A stretch of 64,000 nucleotides of DNA from Hirsutella rhossiliensis. Taxonomy: Eukaryota > Ascomycota > Sordariomycetes > Hypocreales > Ophiocordycipitaceae. The stretch spans positions 1,550,001 to 1,614,000 of the forward strand of contig NW_025408674.1 in NCBI RefSeq assembly GCF_020360975.1, given 5' to 3'. Under the pieces are notes generated by a model. It saw only the letters and a list, made by a program, of their open reading frames with translations, was not told the origin of the DNA and did not search any database. Positions within the stretch are counted from its first letter, which is position 1, and each line of letters begins with the position of its first letter. Below, in pieces: positions 1 through 11,735 of this stretch. A program made the translations under genes and the position numbers.

Positions 1-725
1 GCTCGCGCATGTACTGCTCCAGCTCGTCGAGGTGGTGGACGCCGTAGTTGGAGACGCCGATGGAGCGCACCTTGCCCGCGTCGACGCTCTCGACGAGCGC
101 GCGCCACGCGCCCTTGCGGTTCTCGGCGCCGCCGTAGGGCGAGTGGATGAGCACCAGGTCAAGGTAGCCGAGCTTGGTCACGGCGAGGGCCATGTCGACG
201 AGCTTGAGCGTGGTTTCGTACCCGAGCGGGTAGCCGCGCATCGGCACCTTTGTCGTGAAGAAGACGTCGGACCGCTTGAGGCCCGAGGCTGCGATCGAGG
301 CGCTGCTTGGGCCCTGGTTGTAGTAGGCCGAGGCCGAGTCGATCTGTCAAGGCTACGTCAGCCTTGTACCGCGCGACCCCGTCCGCCTCACGAGCGTATT
401 GGCGTGTCCAGAGAACGGGCGTTGCACTTACGTGGCGATAGCCGATCCTCAGCGCCTCCTTGCACACATCCGTAGCCTGGTCTTTTGGCCTACGACACGA
501 GTGAGTCCACAGCTCTCTTCGCGCCTAGGGGCATCTCTCTAGGCTGAAGCATCTCTCCAGGGCCCTCACGTCTGATAGACCTGTTTGCGTCTCCTCGTCA
601 GCAATGCCGCGTCGTGGACATGGCGACACGGGACGGGGCTGGCTTACACCAAAGCCAAGCAGCGGCAACTCGTAGCCCGAGTTGAGCTTGACGGTGGAGC
701 TGAGACTAAGCTTGGCCGTCGCCAT
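1..725 (-). CDS. Aldo/keto reductase, 3' end beyond window
   Basis: NADPH-dependent aldo/keto reductase, probably cytosolic; substrate unknown. Read on the minus strand with exons 725-648, 580-570, 489-432 and 343-1. The joined N-terminus gives LLGFG-VYQT-PKDQATDVCKEAL-RIGYRH-IDSASAYYNQG, the normal start of the family. The catalytic tetrad is visible: Asp51 (IDSA), Tyr56, Lys81 (TTK) and His116 (LIHSP), then GVSNYG of the sixth strand. Introns are 67, 80 and 88 nt with GTAAGC/CAG, GTGAGG/TAG and GTAAGT/CAG ends. Exon 2 is only 11 nt and encodes VYQ plus two bases of Thr; without it the conserved GFGVYQT motif is lost. The start ATG precedes ATAKLSLSS. The C-terminal part lies left of the window. 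Confidence 0.9.
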
Positions 726-1179
726 TCTCCGTAGCATCAAGCGTTATCGTTGGGGGTCGAGGGGGGTTTCGTACTCGAGGGAGCGAGAACAGCCGCTTCT
801 TTCACGTTTGCCCAGGGTGCGGAAAGAGGCAAATTCGAGCCGAGACGCTATGGGGACGCATGTCCCCCGCTGACCTGGGGCAAACTGCCCCAGGCTAGTG
901 CCAGCCCGGGTGCACTGGGCCGAACAGAGCCGAAGACCGTCCGAGGGGTCCGTCGACTTCTTGGTTTGCGGTACAGCCCTCGCACAATGGTGAAGTCTGC
1001 CAGGCACGCCCCCAGTGGCAGCAAATCCCACGTGGGTTTGGCTTTCAGCCCCAGATGATGATACTGTGCGCACCGAGCTGCAGCTCAGGTTGCCTCGAGG
1101 GACGGGTTTGTATAGGGTAGCCGAGCACGACCGGAGTCTTGATACGTCACAGTGAAAGGGACTTGGCAGTTGCGCAACT

Positions 1180-2464
1180 CTAGATTACGCTTTCTAGCAT
1201 GCTCTCGTCTTCTTGATGCCTTGCGCCGTTGTCTCGAACCGCAGGCGCCGCCTGTGCCTCGTCCTCGTCCTCGTCCAGATCCAAAATGGGGTAATTCAGC
1301 ATCGCGGCAATGTCGCCCATCATCTGCAGCCGCTGGCCGCTCTCGTGGTCGCTGCTCAATATTCGCACCTCGCCGCCGTCGCCCTTGACCTTGTCGACGA
1401 CGGCGACGTACCTTTTCCGCGTCTCCAGGTCCTGGCTGCGAAAGAGCGAGTTGTTGATGAGCAGCACGCCCCCGCCCGGGCCGACGGCGCCTTCCGCGAC
1501 GGCCCTTTCGACGGCCTTGGAGCCGTACCAGGCGCGCCCGTCGTCGAGCTTGAGGAGGTCGAAGAAGTTGTCCATGGACTGCGCTTCTTTGGCGTAGTTC
1601 ATGTCGCGCATCTTGGCGAGAACCTCGGGGCTCTTGAGCACCTCGTTCAAGCTATGGATGTGGCCCGAGTTGGCGTGTACGACGATGGCCTGCTTGGACA
1701 GGGCGGTGAGCACCTTGTCAGACTTGTCGCGCCCTTGCTTGGCCATGTAGGCCTTGAAGTCGGCGGCAACGAAGCCCGGGCTAGCCAGGAGCAGGGGCCG
1801 CGAGTCGGAAAAGTCGAGGGCGCGCAGCATGGAGCTGAGCGTCTTGTCGAAGAAGCGCCTGAGGCCGGCGTCTTGGTCCGAGGCGGTGTCGCGCTTCTTG
1901 GGGACGACGCTCTCGACGCGGGTCTTGAGGACGGTGCGGAACTGGGTGACGAGGCAGATGTTGGCAAGGCCCTCCTGCATGACGAGGGCGGCCATGGCGC
2001 CGTTTTTGTCGTCGGAGAGGGCCTGGGCGAGGGTGGCCTTTGCGACCGAGTCCCAACCATCGGGCTTGATGACAGCAAAGGAACGGTTGACCTCGAGGTC
2101 GAGGGTGTGGTGGGCGCCGCGGGCGACGTGGTCGTTTTCCGAGACGACGACGCCCGAGACGCGCAGGGACGAGATGACGGGGTCGAAAAAGGTCGACTTG
2201 ACCTTGATGGTCAGGTCCGTGTGGACTCGCTCGGCGGCGGCGGCGCCGGTGCCGGGGTTAACGGTGACGACTTTGCGGACGGCGTGGGCGTTGACGACAT
2301 CGCCGGGCACGATGAGGTTGTAGGCGTGCCACTGCGGGGCATTAGCGAATGGTTCGAGGCGGGCATGTGTACGCTGGACCAACCATGTCCTCGGGGTCCT
2401 CGGGCAGCAGAGAGACCTGCTCTTCCTCGATGTCCGAGGGGACCTTGCGCGCGACCAGCTTCAT
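1180..2464 (-). CDS. DOM34: Pelota/Dom34 ribosome rescue factor
   Basis: Dom34/pelota, an eRF1-like protein that with Hbs1 recognises stalled ribosomes and splits them in no-go and non-stop decay; cytoplasmic. Exon 1 (2464-2384) encodes MKLVARKV...LLPEDPEDM, exon 2 (2331-1180) begins WHAYNLIVPGD; together this is the diagnostic pelota start. The 52-nt intron has GTTGGT/GCAG ends and a GCTAAT branch-like site. The product is 410 aa, slightly longer than yeast or human orthologues (about 385) because of an acidic, low-complexity tail. It lacks the GGQ of true release factors, as expected for pelota. Large open frames on the opposite strand here (for example 1213-2694) are GC-driven shadows. Confidence 0.96.
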
Positions 2465-4304
2465 GTTGGGGTGCGGCCGGGGCCTATTGCTCGCATGCGT
2501 GGGGATGGCGAGTCCCACGAAAGGAGGGCGAGCTCGATAGCGGTCGGATGGTGACGAAACTGACGATTGTGAGTGGCGGATGGAAGATTGCGGTGGTGGG
2601 GGTGGCGTCGAGTGTGGCGGCAAGGGAGGCCCAGTGGACTGGGGCGCAGACGCCAGCAGAGTATACAGTACGAACGCTTTCCGCAGCACGGTAAGCAGAT
2701 GACGCCCGGCTTTGAAAGAGACAGGAGTCTCAATTGGACCTTGCAGTCGTCAACGTACGTCATCGTGCTGTTCCGTGCGGATGCTCTCGTTTCTTTTTAT
2801 CCGTTGGTCTACTTTGTACAGTACAGGCCTTTTCAGACTGACCATTGCTCGTCCTGAAGAGGGCGGGGCAGCAGAAGGGGGCCGCCTTTGACTTGGCATC
2901 TGCGTAATTTGCCCGTGTGGAATGTGGGCGATTCATTCGTCATGGCAATGGCCGATGCCGCAACTGACGCTTACTTTATTTTTTGGCCTGGACTTGACAG
3001 GCGTCTCAGATCCGGGTTCGCAACGACCTCCTTGTAAATGCTCCGTGCCTGGTCTTGGCGGAAGTCGACGTCACCACGGCCCCCAGATGGACGGGGGGGG
3101 GGGGGCGCGTGTGCGAGCAAGCCTGTGCCCCTTTAAAGGATTAGAGACACGGGGAAAGCTTGACAGGCATGCAAAAACTACCTGATTTGGATAGCTTGGC
3201 CATACTCTGTACGGCGTCGAATGTCAAGCCTCGTGTGCTGTATGGACGCACGAAGTGCTTCATGTAGAGTCAGTAGGCTGCTCTGCTGTCCCTGTCCCTG
3301 CTCGAGAATGCCATGCCTCATTTTTTGCGCAATTTATTTTTAGATGTTCTAGATTACGGATGCTGCCGAGCAAATTACCAGCATCGCCATGCCCGAACGG
3401 ACCTTGGCACCCTTTGGGACACATGTATGCGCCAAGGCCAGCTCTTCTCCACGGGATGACGAGTCCAGCATGCGAATGGCAGTCGGTTATTGATTGGACA
3501 CTTGTTGGAGCATCCTCGCGAGCCAGCTCGCCCCGCGAGTACCGAGCCGTGGCCGGCCAACGAACGAGCCGCCGTCTCCTGAGCGAGGTGCTGACGCAAT
3601 GCTGGCAGCCAAGCCAGCTTTGTCGCGCGCTGCCGTCTTGCCTGAGCTGGGTTCGTCTTGTTAGCCGGCGCCTATGATGTGAACACGCCAGTATTGGCCA
3701 TGCGCGCTGTGTTCCTGGATGCGCCGCGGAAGCTGGTGTTAGGTGACTGGGCATGGCTGGGTGGGTGAAATGGCCGGCTGCTGGTGGTTGGCTGGCCAGG
3801 TCTCCGCTGTACAGTCCAGCCGGCCTTCGACTCGCACGGTAGAGTATGTGGTACGAGCGTCTCCTGCGCAGGTACGGAGTACCGACAAGCCATGATATCA
3901 CCCGACCCGACACCCCCTGCACCACCTCGGCCAGGAACGTCGGCTTTTTCTTCAACCACCACTCCGTCCTCCCTCGGTAATATTTCCAGGGTACACATAC
4001 GCTCGCCTCTCCTCCTCTGCCACCCCATGATTCCCCGACAACGCGCGCATTCTCCCATACCGTCTCCTTCGGGCCAACGCGACGTCTACGCTATCGCCCC
4101 CACGGCCGTCTTCGCCTCGACTGCGACTCCTGAGCCTCGCCTTCTGCTCCACCCTCGGCACCCCGCCGTCGTGCCTCTCGCAGACCCGGCGACCTGGGGC
4201 CCTTCCCGGCCGGCTACGTAGCCACCGTCCTGCGCCCCCGAGCCGCGACGACTCTGAAATGAGAGCCACCTGAGCCCGTCCATCTGCCATCCCCAGCATG
4301 GAAA
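2465..4304. other. Divergent intergenic region
   Basis: About 1.8 kb between the start codons of DOM34 (leftward) and the WD40 gene (rightward), so it must hold both promoters and 5' UTRs. It carries a run of 13 G at 3093-3105 and CT-rich DNA at 3900-4300 just before the WD40 start. Open frames occur on both strands, but none has a recognisable motif or consistent start, so I call no gene. Confidence 0.6.
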
Positions 4305-7300
4305 ATGGCTACCCAGCTCTCCCCGCCTGCTATTTTGGGCGACGGCCCCTTCACCTCCAACCGCGACAGTAAAGCCGCTCCGATCCCTGCTGCCGCCCAA
4401 CTTGCCGGTCCATCTGATGCTCCAGGTACGCGGCCTCTGCCAGTCTCCGAAACTCCGTCTCGGGCTCGGATTCAGGGCTTGACCCCGATCTCGTCCCCCG
4501 CGGCATCCCGAGCCGTAACATGACCCGTCTGCTAACTGCTGGGGAAAACTCCCCTCAAAGAGCACCATTTCAACGGGCAGTCCCAGCCTCTGACTCGCCG
4601 CTCCACTACCTTGCTGTCGCGATCCAACACCTCGCAGAATGTCAAGGAAAAGGACCCTGGTAGAGGCATTACCAGGGCCCTGACCACGGCCACGACATCG
4701 GCAAATCCCTGCCTGGATCCGCTCAGTACGGTGGGCATTCCCCCACCCTTTCCCCTCCCCTTGCCTTTCCCCTTATTAGACGTCCGTCGACGCGTAACTG
4801 ACAGCTGGTTCCCATGCCAGCAAATCTACTTGCGCACTAACAGCAACGGCAACATCGAATCCACTATTGCCCAGCGCCTGCGAAATCCGACGAGGCCCGA
4901 AAGCCCAACCTCTGACCAAGTCCACGACCCCTCGACCAAGTCTGCCAATGGCGCGGCCGACGCAAGTCGTGAGCGGAAGTGCGTTGTTCGACATGGCATG
5001 TGGGCATTGCATACTCAGCTAACTCGCTGCCGCCACTAGGAAGGGACCGTCGTTCCTGAGTCGCCTGGGAATGCGCGGCGCTCGGAAGAGGGATGATGAC
5101 ATGCCCGACTCCGACTCCGACTTGGGTGACCGCCGCACCGACGGGAGCAATGCCCGGGCCATGACTTCTGTCGCCGGGGCCGGAGGGGGCTACATACCTC
5201 TTTACAAGGAGCCTCCACGCTACATCCGCGTTAAGCGGCACAACAAAAAGGGTCGAGACTTCAATCGCCTCTTTCTCGCCCAAGAGTTGCTGGGCACCAA
5301 GCCCCCCTCGGATGACGAGCCGTTGCCGAGTCGCGCTCCCGCAACAGCCGTGGGGAATAAGATTCTCAAGGCCGGCGATGCCATCTGGGCGGCCGAGTTT
5401 AGCTTAGATGGGCGCTATCTGGCCGTGGCCGGCAAAGACCAGACCGTCCGCGTCTTCTCCGTCATATCGACCCCTGAGGAGCGGCGGGCGCACGAGGAGG
5501 AGGAAGAAAAGCAAAACCGCGGCAACGGGGAAAAGCTGAGCGCCCCGGTCTTCCGCAGCAAACCGACGAGCGAGTTCGAGGGGCACACGGGCGAGGTTCT
5601 GGCCTTGAGTTGGAGCAAGAATAACTTTCTGCTCTCGTCGTCCATGGACAAGACGGTTCGGTTGTGGCACGTGAGCCGGGCCGAGTGTCTCTGCGTGTTC
5701 CAGCACGATGATCTCGTCACGTCGATTGCCTTTCACCCCACCGACGACCGCTTCTTCCTGGCCGGCTCCTTGGACGCTCAGCTTAGACTGTGGAGCATAC
5801 CGGACAACTCGGTTGCATTTTCTGCGCAGGCCAATGAGTTCATCACGGCAGTGGCATTCTCCCCCGACGGCAAGACGGCAATCTGTGGCGTGTTGAGCGG
5901 GCTGTGCACGTTTTTCGAGACTGAAGGCCTCAAGCAGCAGTTTCAGATCCATGTGCGCTCTTCAAGGGGCAAAAATGCCAAGGGAAGCAAAATCACGGGC
6001 ATCAGGACCGTCAAGATGCCCGCCGAGGCGGAAAGCGGGGACGTCAAGGTGCTCATCAGCTCCAATGACTCGCGCGTGCGCATATACAGCCTCAAGACGC
6101 GCATGCTGGAAGTCAAGTTCAAAGGCCTGGTGAACCAGTCGAGCCAGATCCACGCGCGCTTCAGCGACGACGGCATGTACGTCGTGTCCGGGAGCGAAGA
6201 CCGGCGGGCCTACATGTGGGGGACGGGCCACCCGGAGGCGGAGCTCAAGGACAAGCAGCCGTACGAATGCTTCGACGCGCACCCCGAAGTCGTCACCACG
6301 GCGCTCATGGCGCCCGTCAAGAGCAGGCAGCTGCTGAGCGCGTCGGGCGACCCCATCTACGACCTGTGCAATCCGCCGCCTGTCATGCTACTTAGCCTCG
6401 ATGAGAAGACGGCGAGCCAGACCAAATTTTCGGACGACGGCCACGCGGATGCTCCGCCGGGCGTCAAGAGGCCCGAGGAGAGTCCGGCGTACATTGAGCG
6501 CTCCAAGCACCTCGATGGCAACATCCTCGTCACGACGGACAAGTCGGGCACGATCAAGGTGTTTCGGCAAGATTGCGCGTATGCCAAGCGCCAGCAGAAC
6601 ACGTGGGAGACGGGTTCCATATTCTCGGGCAAGCTGACGGGGATCGGGCGGAGTTCCAGCATCGTCACCAAGACGAGCGGGGGCAGCCGCGTGCACTCGC
6701 GGCGTGGGTCCTTGACGGGTCCCGTGCAAGTGCAGCTCGCCTCGGACAGAATCATGAGCTGGCGGCAAGATATGGAAGGGCGGGCAAGCACCTCGGGGAC
6801 GGCGGCGAGGAGCGAGCGATCCATGTCTCCCATGAAGTCAAACCGAGCCCCACTCAACACGTCGGCCGCGAACCTGGCGTCCGAGGCTCGGAAGCAGCCT
6901 TATGCATCGAGCCCCGTCACGCGCGCGCACAACGCCTCGAGCCCGACGAGCAGTATACAGACGAGCAAAACGTCGCTGAAGCTGCCCAAGGACAAGGAAC
7001 AAGGACCCACGGTTCCGCCGACGCCGAGCTTCAGCCTGCTCAGCGTGTCGGACTCGGACCACCAGGAACTCAAGGGTGAAGGGGGCTTTTGGAACCTGAG
7101 TCGATGGAAAGTGCTAAAGTACCCGACAAACGCGGCTGCGCCGGCTCCCATGGGCAAAGAGTCGTCGTCTTCGGACCACTCGAAGACCAAAAGTGAGGGT
7201 GTCGTGGCCGAGGGGAAGCCGCCGGGTCGCAGGAGCATGGTGCTCAGTGAGCACCGCAAGTCAAAACTCGGCGACGACGGCGGCCGACCGAAGTCGGTCG

Positions 7301-7428
7301 ACCCTGCGCAGCCGTCCAAGTCGAGAGCGAGCGAGTCGGACGCCAAGGCCGTCAGGGGATCAGACCGGCCCAAAACTCGAGATGGCCCCTACTCGAGCAA
7401 TCGACGGATGAACTCGGGTGTGGCTTGA
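4305..7428 (+). CDS. WDR44-like WD40 repeat protein
   Basis: WD40 scaffold related to metazoan WDR44 and to yeast Dgr2/YMR102C; the metazoan family acts in Rab11-linked membrane traffic, the fungal role is unclear. Exons 4305-4425, 4561-4730, 4821-4978 and 5040-7428 give 945 aa in frame. The exon 3/4 junction restores RERKKGPSFLSRLG, a basic motif before the propeller in fungal homologues. The second intron (90 nt, GTGGGC/CCAG, GTAAC branch) is a multiple of three without a stop, so its retention is possible. Residues about 150-255 are acidic/basic linker; repeats run from about 255 to 665 (VRVF, VRLWHV, LRLWSI, IKVF strand ends). The last 280 residues are Ser/Lys-rich and disordered, a likely phosphorylation target. 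Confidence 0.88.
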
Positions 7429-8143
7429 TGAGTGCAACCGTGGACACGTACGCAGGGTGGCAATGAAACAGGAAACATGCAGGAATGAGGATAACGGGAC
7501 CCGAAACATATATTGAGAGCGTGCATTGCTGGTGATGGTCATGCCGTGGTGGAGGGCTTCGGCATCATGTCGGTGCGCAGGAAGCTGGCTGTTTGGATAT
7601 TCCCCGTTGGCCCATGGATAGGATGACAACGAGTACAGATATACCCGTCATGGAACATAGAGCGCGACAGGAAGCTTGGAGCCGGTTTTTTCTTTGGTGA
7701 GCATAAGCTGGACGTATGGATGCATGTGCGAATAGGTAGTAACAAGGATATGAAGAGGCAGCATGTGCTTGGTGGCTCAGTCGTTTCACGAACATTAATC
7801 GTGCCTGTTGGACGCGCGATACAAAAACTTGGCACGCATCTCGAAGTGGATAACATTTTCTATCTGAGAAACCAGGGTACATTCTGCGGCGGCGGTCATG
7901 TCTAAGGGTATTCTTTTCCGTCCCCGCGCACCTCTTTACACTACCATGTAGTTACCGTACATGTGGTCATTGATTTGAAAGCGATGTGACCGACGTCGTG
8001 ATCGTTGTTGCGAGCAAGACGACCCATTATTCATGCCGTAAGAGCAACTCCAATCAACGGTGGTTCGTGGTTGATGAGGCACGGTGAAAGGGCGAGAGGA
8101 TGGTATTTCCTGCACAGTTGTTGCAGAGGCAGAAAAAGGCGGC
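7429..8143. other. Convergent intergenic region
   Basis: Space between the stop codons of the WD40 gene (rightward) and the thioredoxin gene (leftward). It should hold two 3' UTRs. AT content is higher than in the flanking exons. I see no coding motif. Confidence 0.6.
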
Positions 8144-8476
8144 CTACTTGGACAAGGACGAGACGGCTTCCTGAAGGGCTTTTGGATTGGCGCCGGCAAT
8201 GTTGCTTTCCTTGTTGCCGTCCTTGAAGAAGAAGAAGGCGGGGATGCTGCGGATGCCGAACTCCTGGGAGAGGTCCGGGACGTCGTCGGTGTCGAAGCGG
8301 GCAAAGGTGACGCCGGTGGCTGAGGTCGAGAGCTTGTCGAAGACGGGCGAGATGGCCTTGCAGGGGCCGCACCACTCGGCGTGGGCCTGGACGGCGACGC
8401 GGGGATTCTGCTTGATGAGCTCGTCGAACTGAGCCTTGCTCGTGATTTTGGTGACGTTGGGGGCTTCGGCGCTCAT
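8144..8476 (-). CDS. Thioredoxin
   Basis: Thioredoxin of 110 aa, a small dithiol-disulfide oxidoreductase reduced by thioredoxin reductase. The active site WCGPC is at residues 35-39, followed by KAISP; the cis-proline is Pro79 in RSIPAF and the family FFFFKDG strand follows. It is a single uninterrupted frame with no targeting peptide, so cytosolic. The position of the buried Asp found six residues before the first active-site Cys in classical thioredoxins (Asp26 of E. coli) is Gln30 here (VQAHAEWC). That residue tunes proton transfer in the classical enzymes, so reactivity may differ, although the variant may be common in related fungi. Upstream at 8532-8567 is a GGT/GAT-rich simple repeat in the 5' UTR or promoter. 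Confidence 0.94.
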   Translation of the reverse strand: MSAEAPNVTKITSKAQFDELIKQNPRVAVQAHAEWCGPCKAISPVFDKLSTSATGVTFARFDTDDVPDLSQEFGIRSIPAFFFFKDGNKESNIAGANPKALQEAVSSLSK

Positions 8477-9340
8477 CGTGGGCGGTGGCTGGGGGTGGTT
8501 GTTGTTTGGATTTGAGGCGTCGCGATCAGGCTGTTGTGGTGGTGGTGATGGTGGTGGTGGCGGTGGAAAAGGATGGAGGATGAGGCAAATGTGGCGGCGG
8601 GGTAAAGCTGAAAGCTGGGACGATGCGCAAGCGGGGGAGGCTCGCGAGTGTTTTTCTTTCCGGCGCCTTATTAAGCGGGCACTTTGTACCTAGTCTGTCT
8701 TGTCTTTTGAGCTGTCGATGCACGATATTTGGTTGAACAAGGTGGAAAAGAGGTGATGAACTTTGAGGAAGTAGATGCAAGAAAAGACGAAGCACAGAAC
8801 GGATTTATGTATCGAAAGCGTCTTGAGCACGTAACAGGGATTTGTAAGAGGGGCTGAGATGAAGTCATAGGCTCTCGTCATGTCGCCAGCATCGTAAATA
8901 CTCGCTTCGTAAAGCCACGGCGCTGACAAAGAAAGAGACTGGGCTGTGCAACCACAGATGCCGAGATTATTCCATGCCGTTCCGGTTTTTCGGCCCCTGC
9001 GGTGACGTGATTTGCCCTTGGCCCGAAACGGCTAGGAGGACTGGACCCTTGGAGGCTGCTGGCATCCGATGATGGCATGCGAAGTCACCAAGAAAAATAA
9101 CTAAAAATAAAATGGCCATCATCAAGTAGGATAACGGGTTTCAGGCACGGGCATGACTTATATATGGCGTCACCACTACAAGACACCTGTTGACCCTGGT
9201 TCTGGACCCTGTGACGTTCGACGGCACCGTCAATGCAGCGCCTTCTCGCTACTTGAACAACAAGGCTGGAAGTGAGCTCCAATAATCGGCCTAAACGCAC
9301 ACGGAGATTGGTCTTGACTTCTGACATCAACGGAGAGAAT
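8477..9340. other. Intergenic region upstream of thioredoxin
   Basis: Promoter side of the thioredoxin gene. It contains the imperfect (GGT)n tract at 8532-8567 and otherwise no recognisable gene or RNA. The right end runs into the carboxypeptidase relic. Confidence 0.5.
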
Positions 9341-9795
9341 TCGTCGTCGACGGAAAATGCATCCCGGATGTCGGCCTTGACATTGGCGAGAGCTACGCTG
9401 GCCACATGATTCCCTACATTGCTTCGCGGATCATGGAAGGGGAAGACTTGATGTACTCTAACTAACATCCTAGGCGTGCAGATTCTCGATCCCATGAGCA
9501 GTGTGCACGTAGCCATGCAAGACGGTGGTGACCTTGCCCGTGAATGCTTAGAGCTGGACTCATGCTTCTCATGAGCTGGGCTGTCCTGACGGCTGCTATG
9601 GAGTCGAACCCGTGCTTCAAAGCGTACAGCCTGACGGATTCCGGCCCGCAGCCCTGGAACCAGATGGGCGAGGGCGGGCCCAGCAACTACTTCAACCGCA
9701 TCGGCACCGGGCCGTGGCGCTGCTCGGCGTCGACGAGACGGCGCCGGGCACGTCGGATAGCGGGACAGGGAGCGTGGGCACGGCGCATATCGTGA
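9340..9795 (+). pseudogene. Relic of S10 serine carboxypeptidase
   Basis: Decayed fragment of a fungal serine carboxypeptidase (peptidase family S10, secreted or vacuolar). Three separated pieces are recognisable in order on the plus strand: DIGESYAGHMIPYIASRI around 9379-9430 with the nucleophile Ser motif GESYAG; GVQILDPMSSVHVAMQDGG at about 9474-9530, which normally follows; and NPCFKAYSLTD...PWNQMGEGGPSNYFNR at 9604-9700, then LLGVDETAPGTSDSG in another frame. An intron-like CTAAC...TAG lies before GVQ but its 5' part is gone. Stops, frame changes and a deletion between pieces two and three rule out a working enzyme. The N-terminal half is missing. Confidence 0.75.
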
Positions 9796-10109
9796 TGTTT
9801 CTGTCTGTTATCAGATGGTGTTGCCCAACTTCTATTGTGTTCTTTGTACTTCGTAAACTACCGGTACTGCCTTGGTGGTTAGATAGCTGCACCGCCACTG
9901 CGTCAAGCCACACCTCATCGACACATGGCGGGGTTGCGCCAGAATTTTTGATGGAGGGGTCGCAATGGGTAAAAAAAAAAGATAAAATCACCAGCTTCAG
10001 CATCGCCATCACCAGAGCCCAGCCGCGACGGAAGCGGCAGGAGTTGAACATCCCTCAAACTTCCCCCTTGCCGGCCGTTGAAACTAAGAGCACCCGCCAG
10101 TCGTCGGCC

Positions 10110-11659
10110 ATGTCGAAACGAACGGCCGACGCCGAGAACGGCCATGGCCCTCTCAAGAGCGGCGATCGCCCCGAGCAAATGGACATTGACGGCGACAAGG
10201 AAATGGGCGACTTCGAGGACGAATTCGAGGACGAGTTTGAGAGCGAAGACGAGATCCTTGAGGCCGGCGTCGACGGACGGCCTGATGCCGAGAGGGAGGC
10301 CGAGGAGAAAGCAGGTGAGACGGCCGTCTGCGCCGCGTCCCCGCGAATGCAGGCCAGCACGCAGGGCAGCTGCTGACGGGACGATCCGCAGCGGCCATGG
10401 ACGTCGACCAGGGCACATTCATCGTCGGGCGCAGCAAGCTCGAGCCCGGCCAGACGCTCGCGCCAGACCTCTCGACGTACGAGATGCTCCACAACCTCAG
10501 CACCCCCTGGCCGTGCCTGTCCTTTGACATTGTCCGGGATGGGCTCGGCGATGCCAGAAAGGCCTACCCGGCGACCATGTACACCGTCGCCGGCACCCAG
10601 GCCGAACACGCGAGGGCGCAGGAGAACCAGCTCATGGTCAACAAGTTTAGCGGGCTGAGCAGGATGGAGCGGCACGGCGAGGACGAGTCGGACGACGACG
10701 ACGACGACGACGAAGAAGCAGAGCCCATCTTGGAGAGCAAGTCGATTCCCCTCGGCTCGACGACGAACCGCATCCGCGCCCACCAGATTCCCGCCTCGGA
10801 GCCCGGCCGGCCGCCCACGACGCTGACGGCCACCATGACGGAGTCGAGCAACGTCTTCATCCACGACGTCACGCCGCACCTGGCCTCGTTCGACAACCCG
10901 GGCACCGTCATCACGCCGCAGCAGAACAAGCCCATCTCGACCATCCGGGCGCACAAGGCCGAGGGCTACGCCGTCGACTGGTCGCCCACGGTGCCCGGCG
11001 GCAAGCTGCTGACGGGCGACAACGACGGCCTCGTCTACGTGACGACGCGCACCGACGGCGGCGGCTGGGTGACGGACTCGAGGGCCTTCCAGGGCCACAC
11101 GGGCAGCGTCGAGGAAATTCAGTGGTCGCCGTCGGAGCAGTCGGTGTTTGCGTCGGCCTCGAGCGACGGCACCGTCCGCGTCTGGGACGTGCGCTCCAAG
11201 TCGCGCAAGCCCGCCCTCACCGTCCAGGTGTCGGCCTCGGACGTCAACGTCCTGTCGTGGTCGCGCCAGACGTCGCACCTGCTCGCCTCGGGCGCCGACG
11301 ACGGCACCTGGGCCGTGTGGGACCTGCGGCAGTGGAAGGCCGGCGCCGCCGACACGCCGCAGCCCCTGGCCAGCTTCGACTTCCACAAGGAGCAAATCAC
11401 CAGCGTCGAGTGGCACCCGACCGACGACTCCATCATGGCCGTCGCCGCGGGCGACAACACCGTCACCCTGTGGGACCTGGCCGTCGAGCTCGACGACGAG
11501 GAGAGCAAGGACACGGCCGGCGTCAAGGACGTGCCCCCGCAGCTGCTGTTCGTCCACTACCTCAAGGCCGTCAAGGAGCTGCACTGGCACCCGCAGATTA
11601 CCGGCAGCCTGGTGGCCACGGGCGAGGAGTTTAGCGTCTTCAGAACCATTAGCGTATGA
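10110..11659 (+). CDS. RRB1: Ribosome assembly protein Rrb1 (GRWD1)
   Basis: WD40 chaperone that binds newly made ribosomal protein L3 (uL3) and delivers it to pre-60S particles in the nucleolus; essential in yeast. Exons 10110-10314 and 10392-11659 (77-nt intron, GTGAGA/CGCAG, branch GCTGAC) give 490 aa. The start MSKRTADAEN is followed by an acidic stretch (EDEFEDEFESEDE), then DQGTFIVGRSKLEPGQTL and the family motif STPWPCLSFDIVRD. A second acidic run (seven Asp) precedes the propeller, where GHTGSVEEIQWSP, ASSDGTVRVWDVR and VEWHPTDDS blades are clear. It ends with the conserved LHWHPQ...FSVFRTISV. Antisense frames of up to 511 aa in this exon are shadows. Confidence 0.95.
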
Positions 11660-11735
11660 CGAGGCTGGCAGCAGTCATGTACTGGGTCACTTTGTTGCAT
11701 ACATCGGCCTCGCTGTGGCTGGCCTCGACGAGTCC

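Noticed and set aside
1213..2694. 493-codon plus-strand frame opposite DOM34
   Set aside because: Antisense shadow of a GC-rich exon; the minus strand encodes clear pelota.
10055..11590. 511-codon minus-strand frame opposite RRB1
   Set aside because: Low-complexity Arg/Val/Gly translation with no motif; the plus strand has a full WD40 protein.
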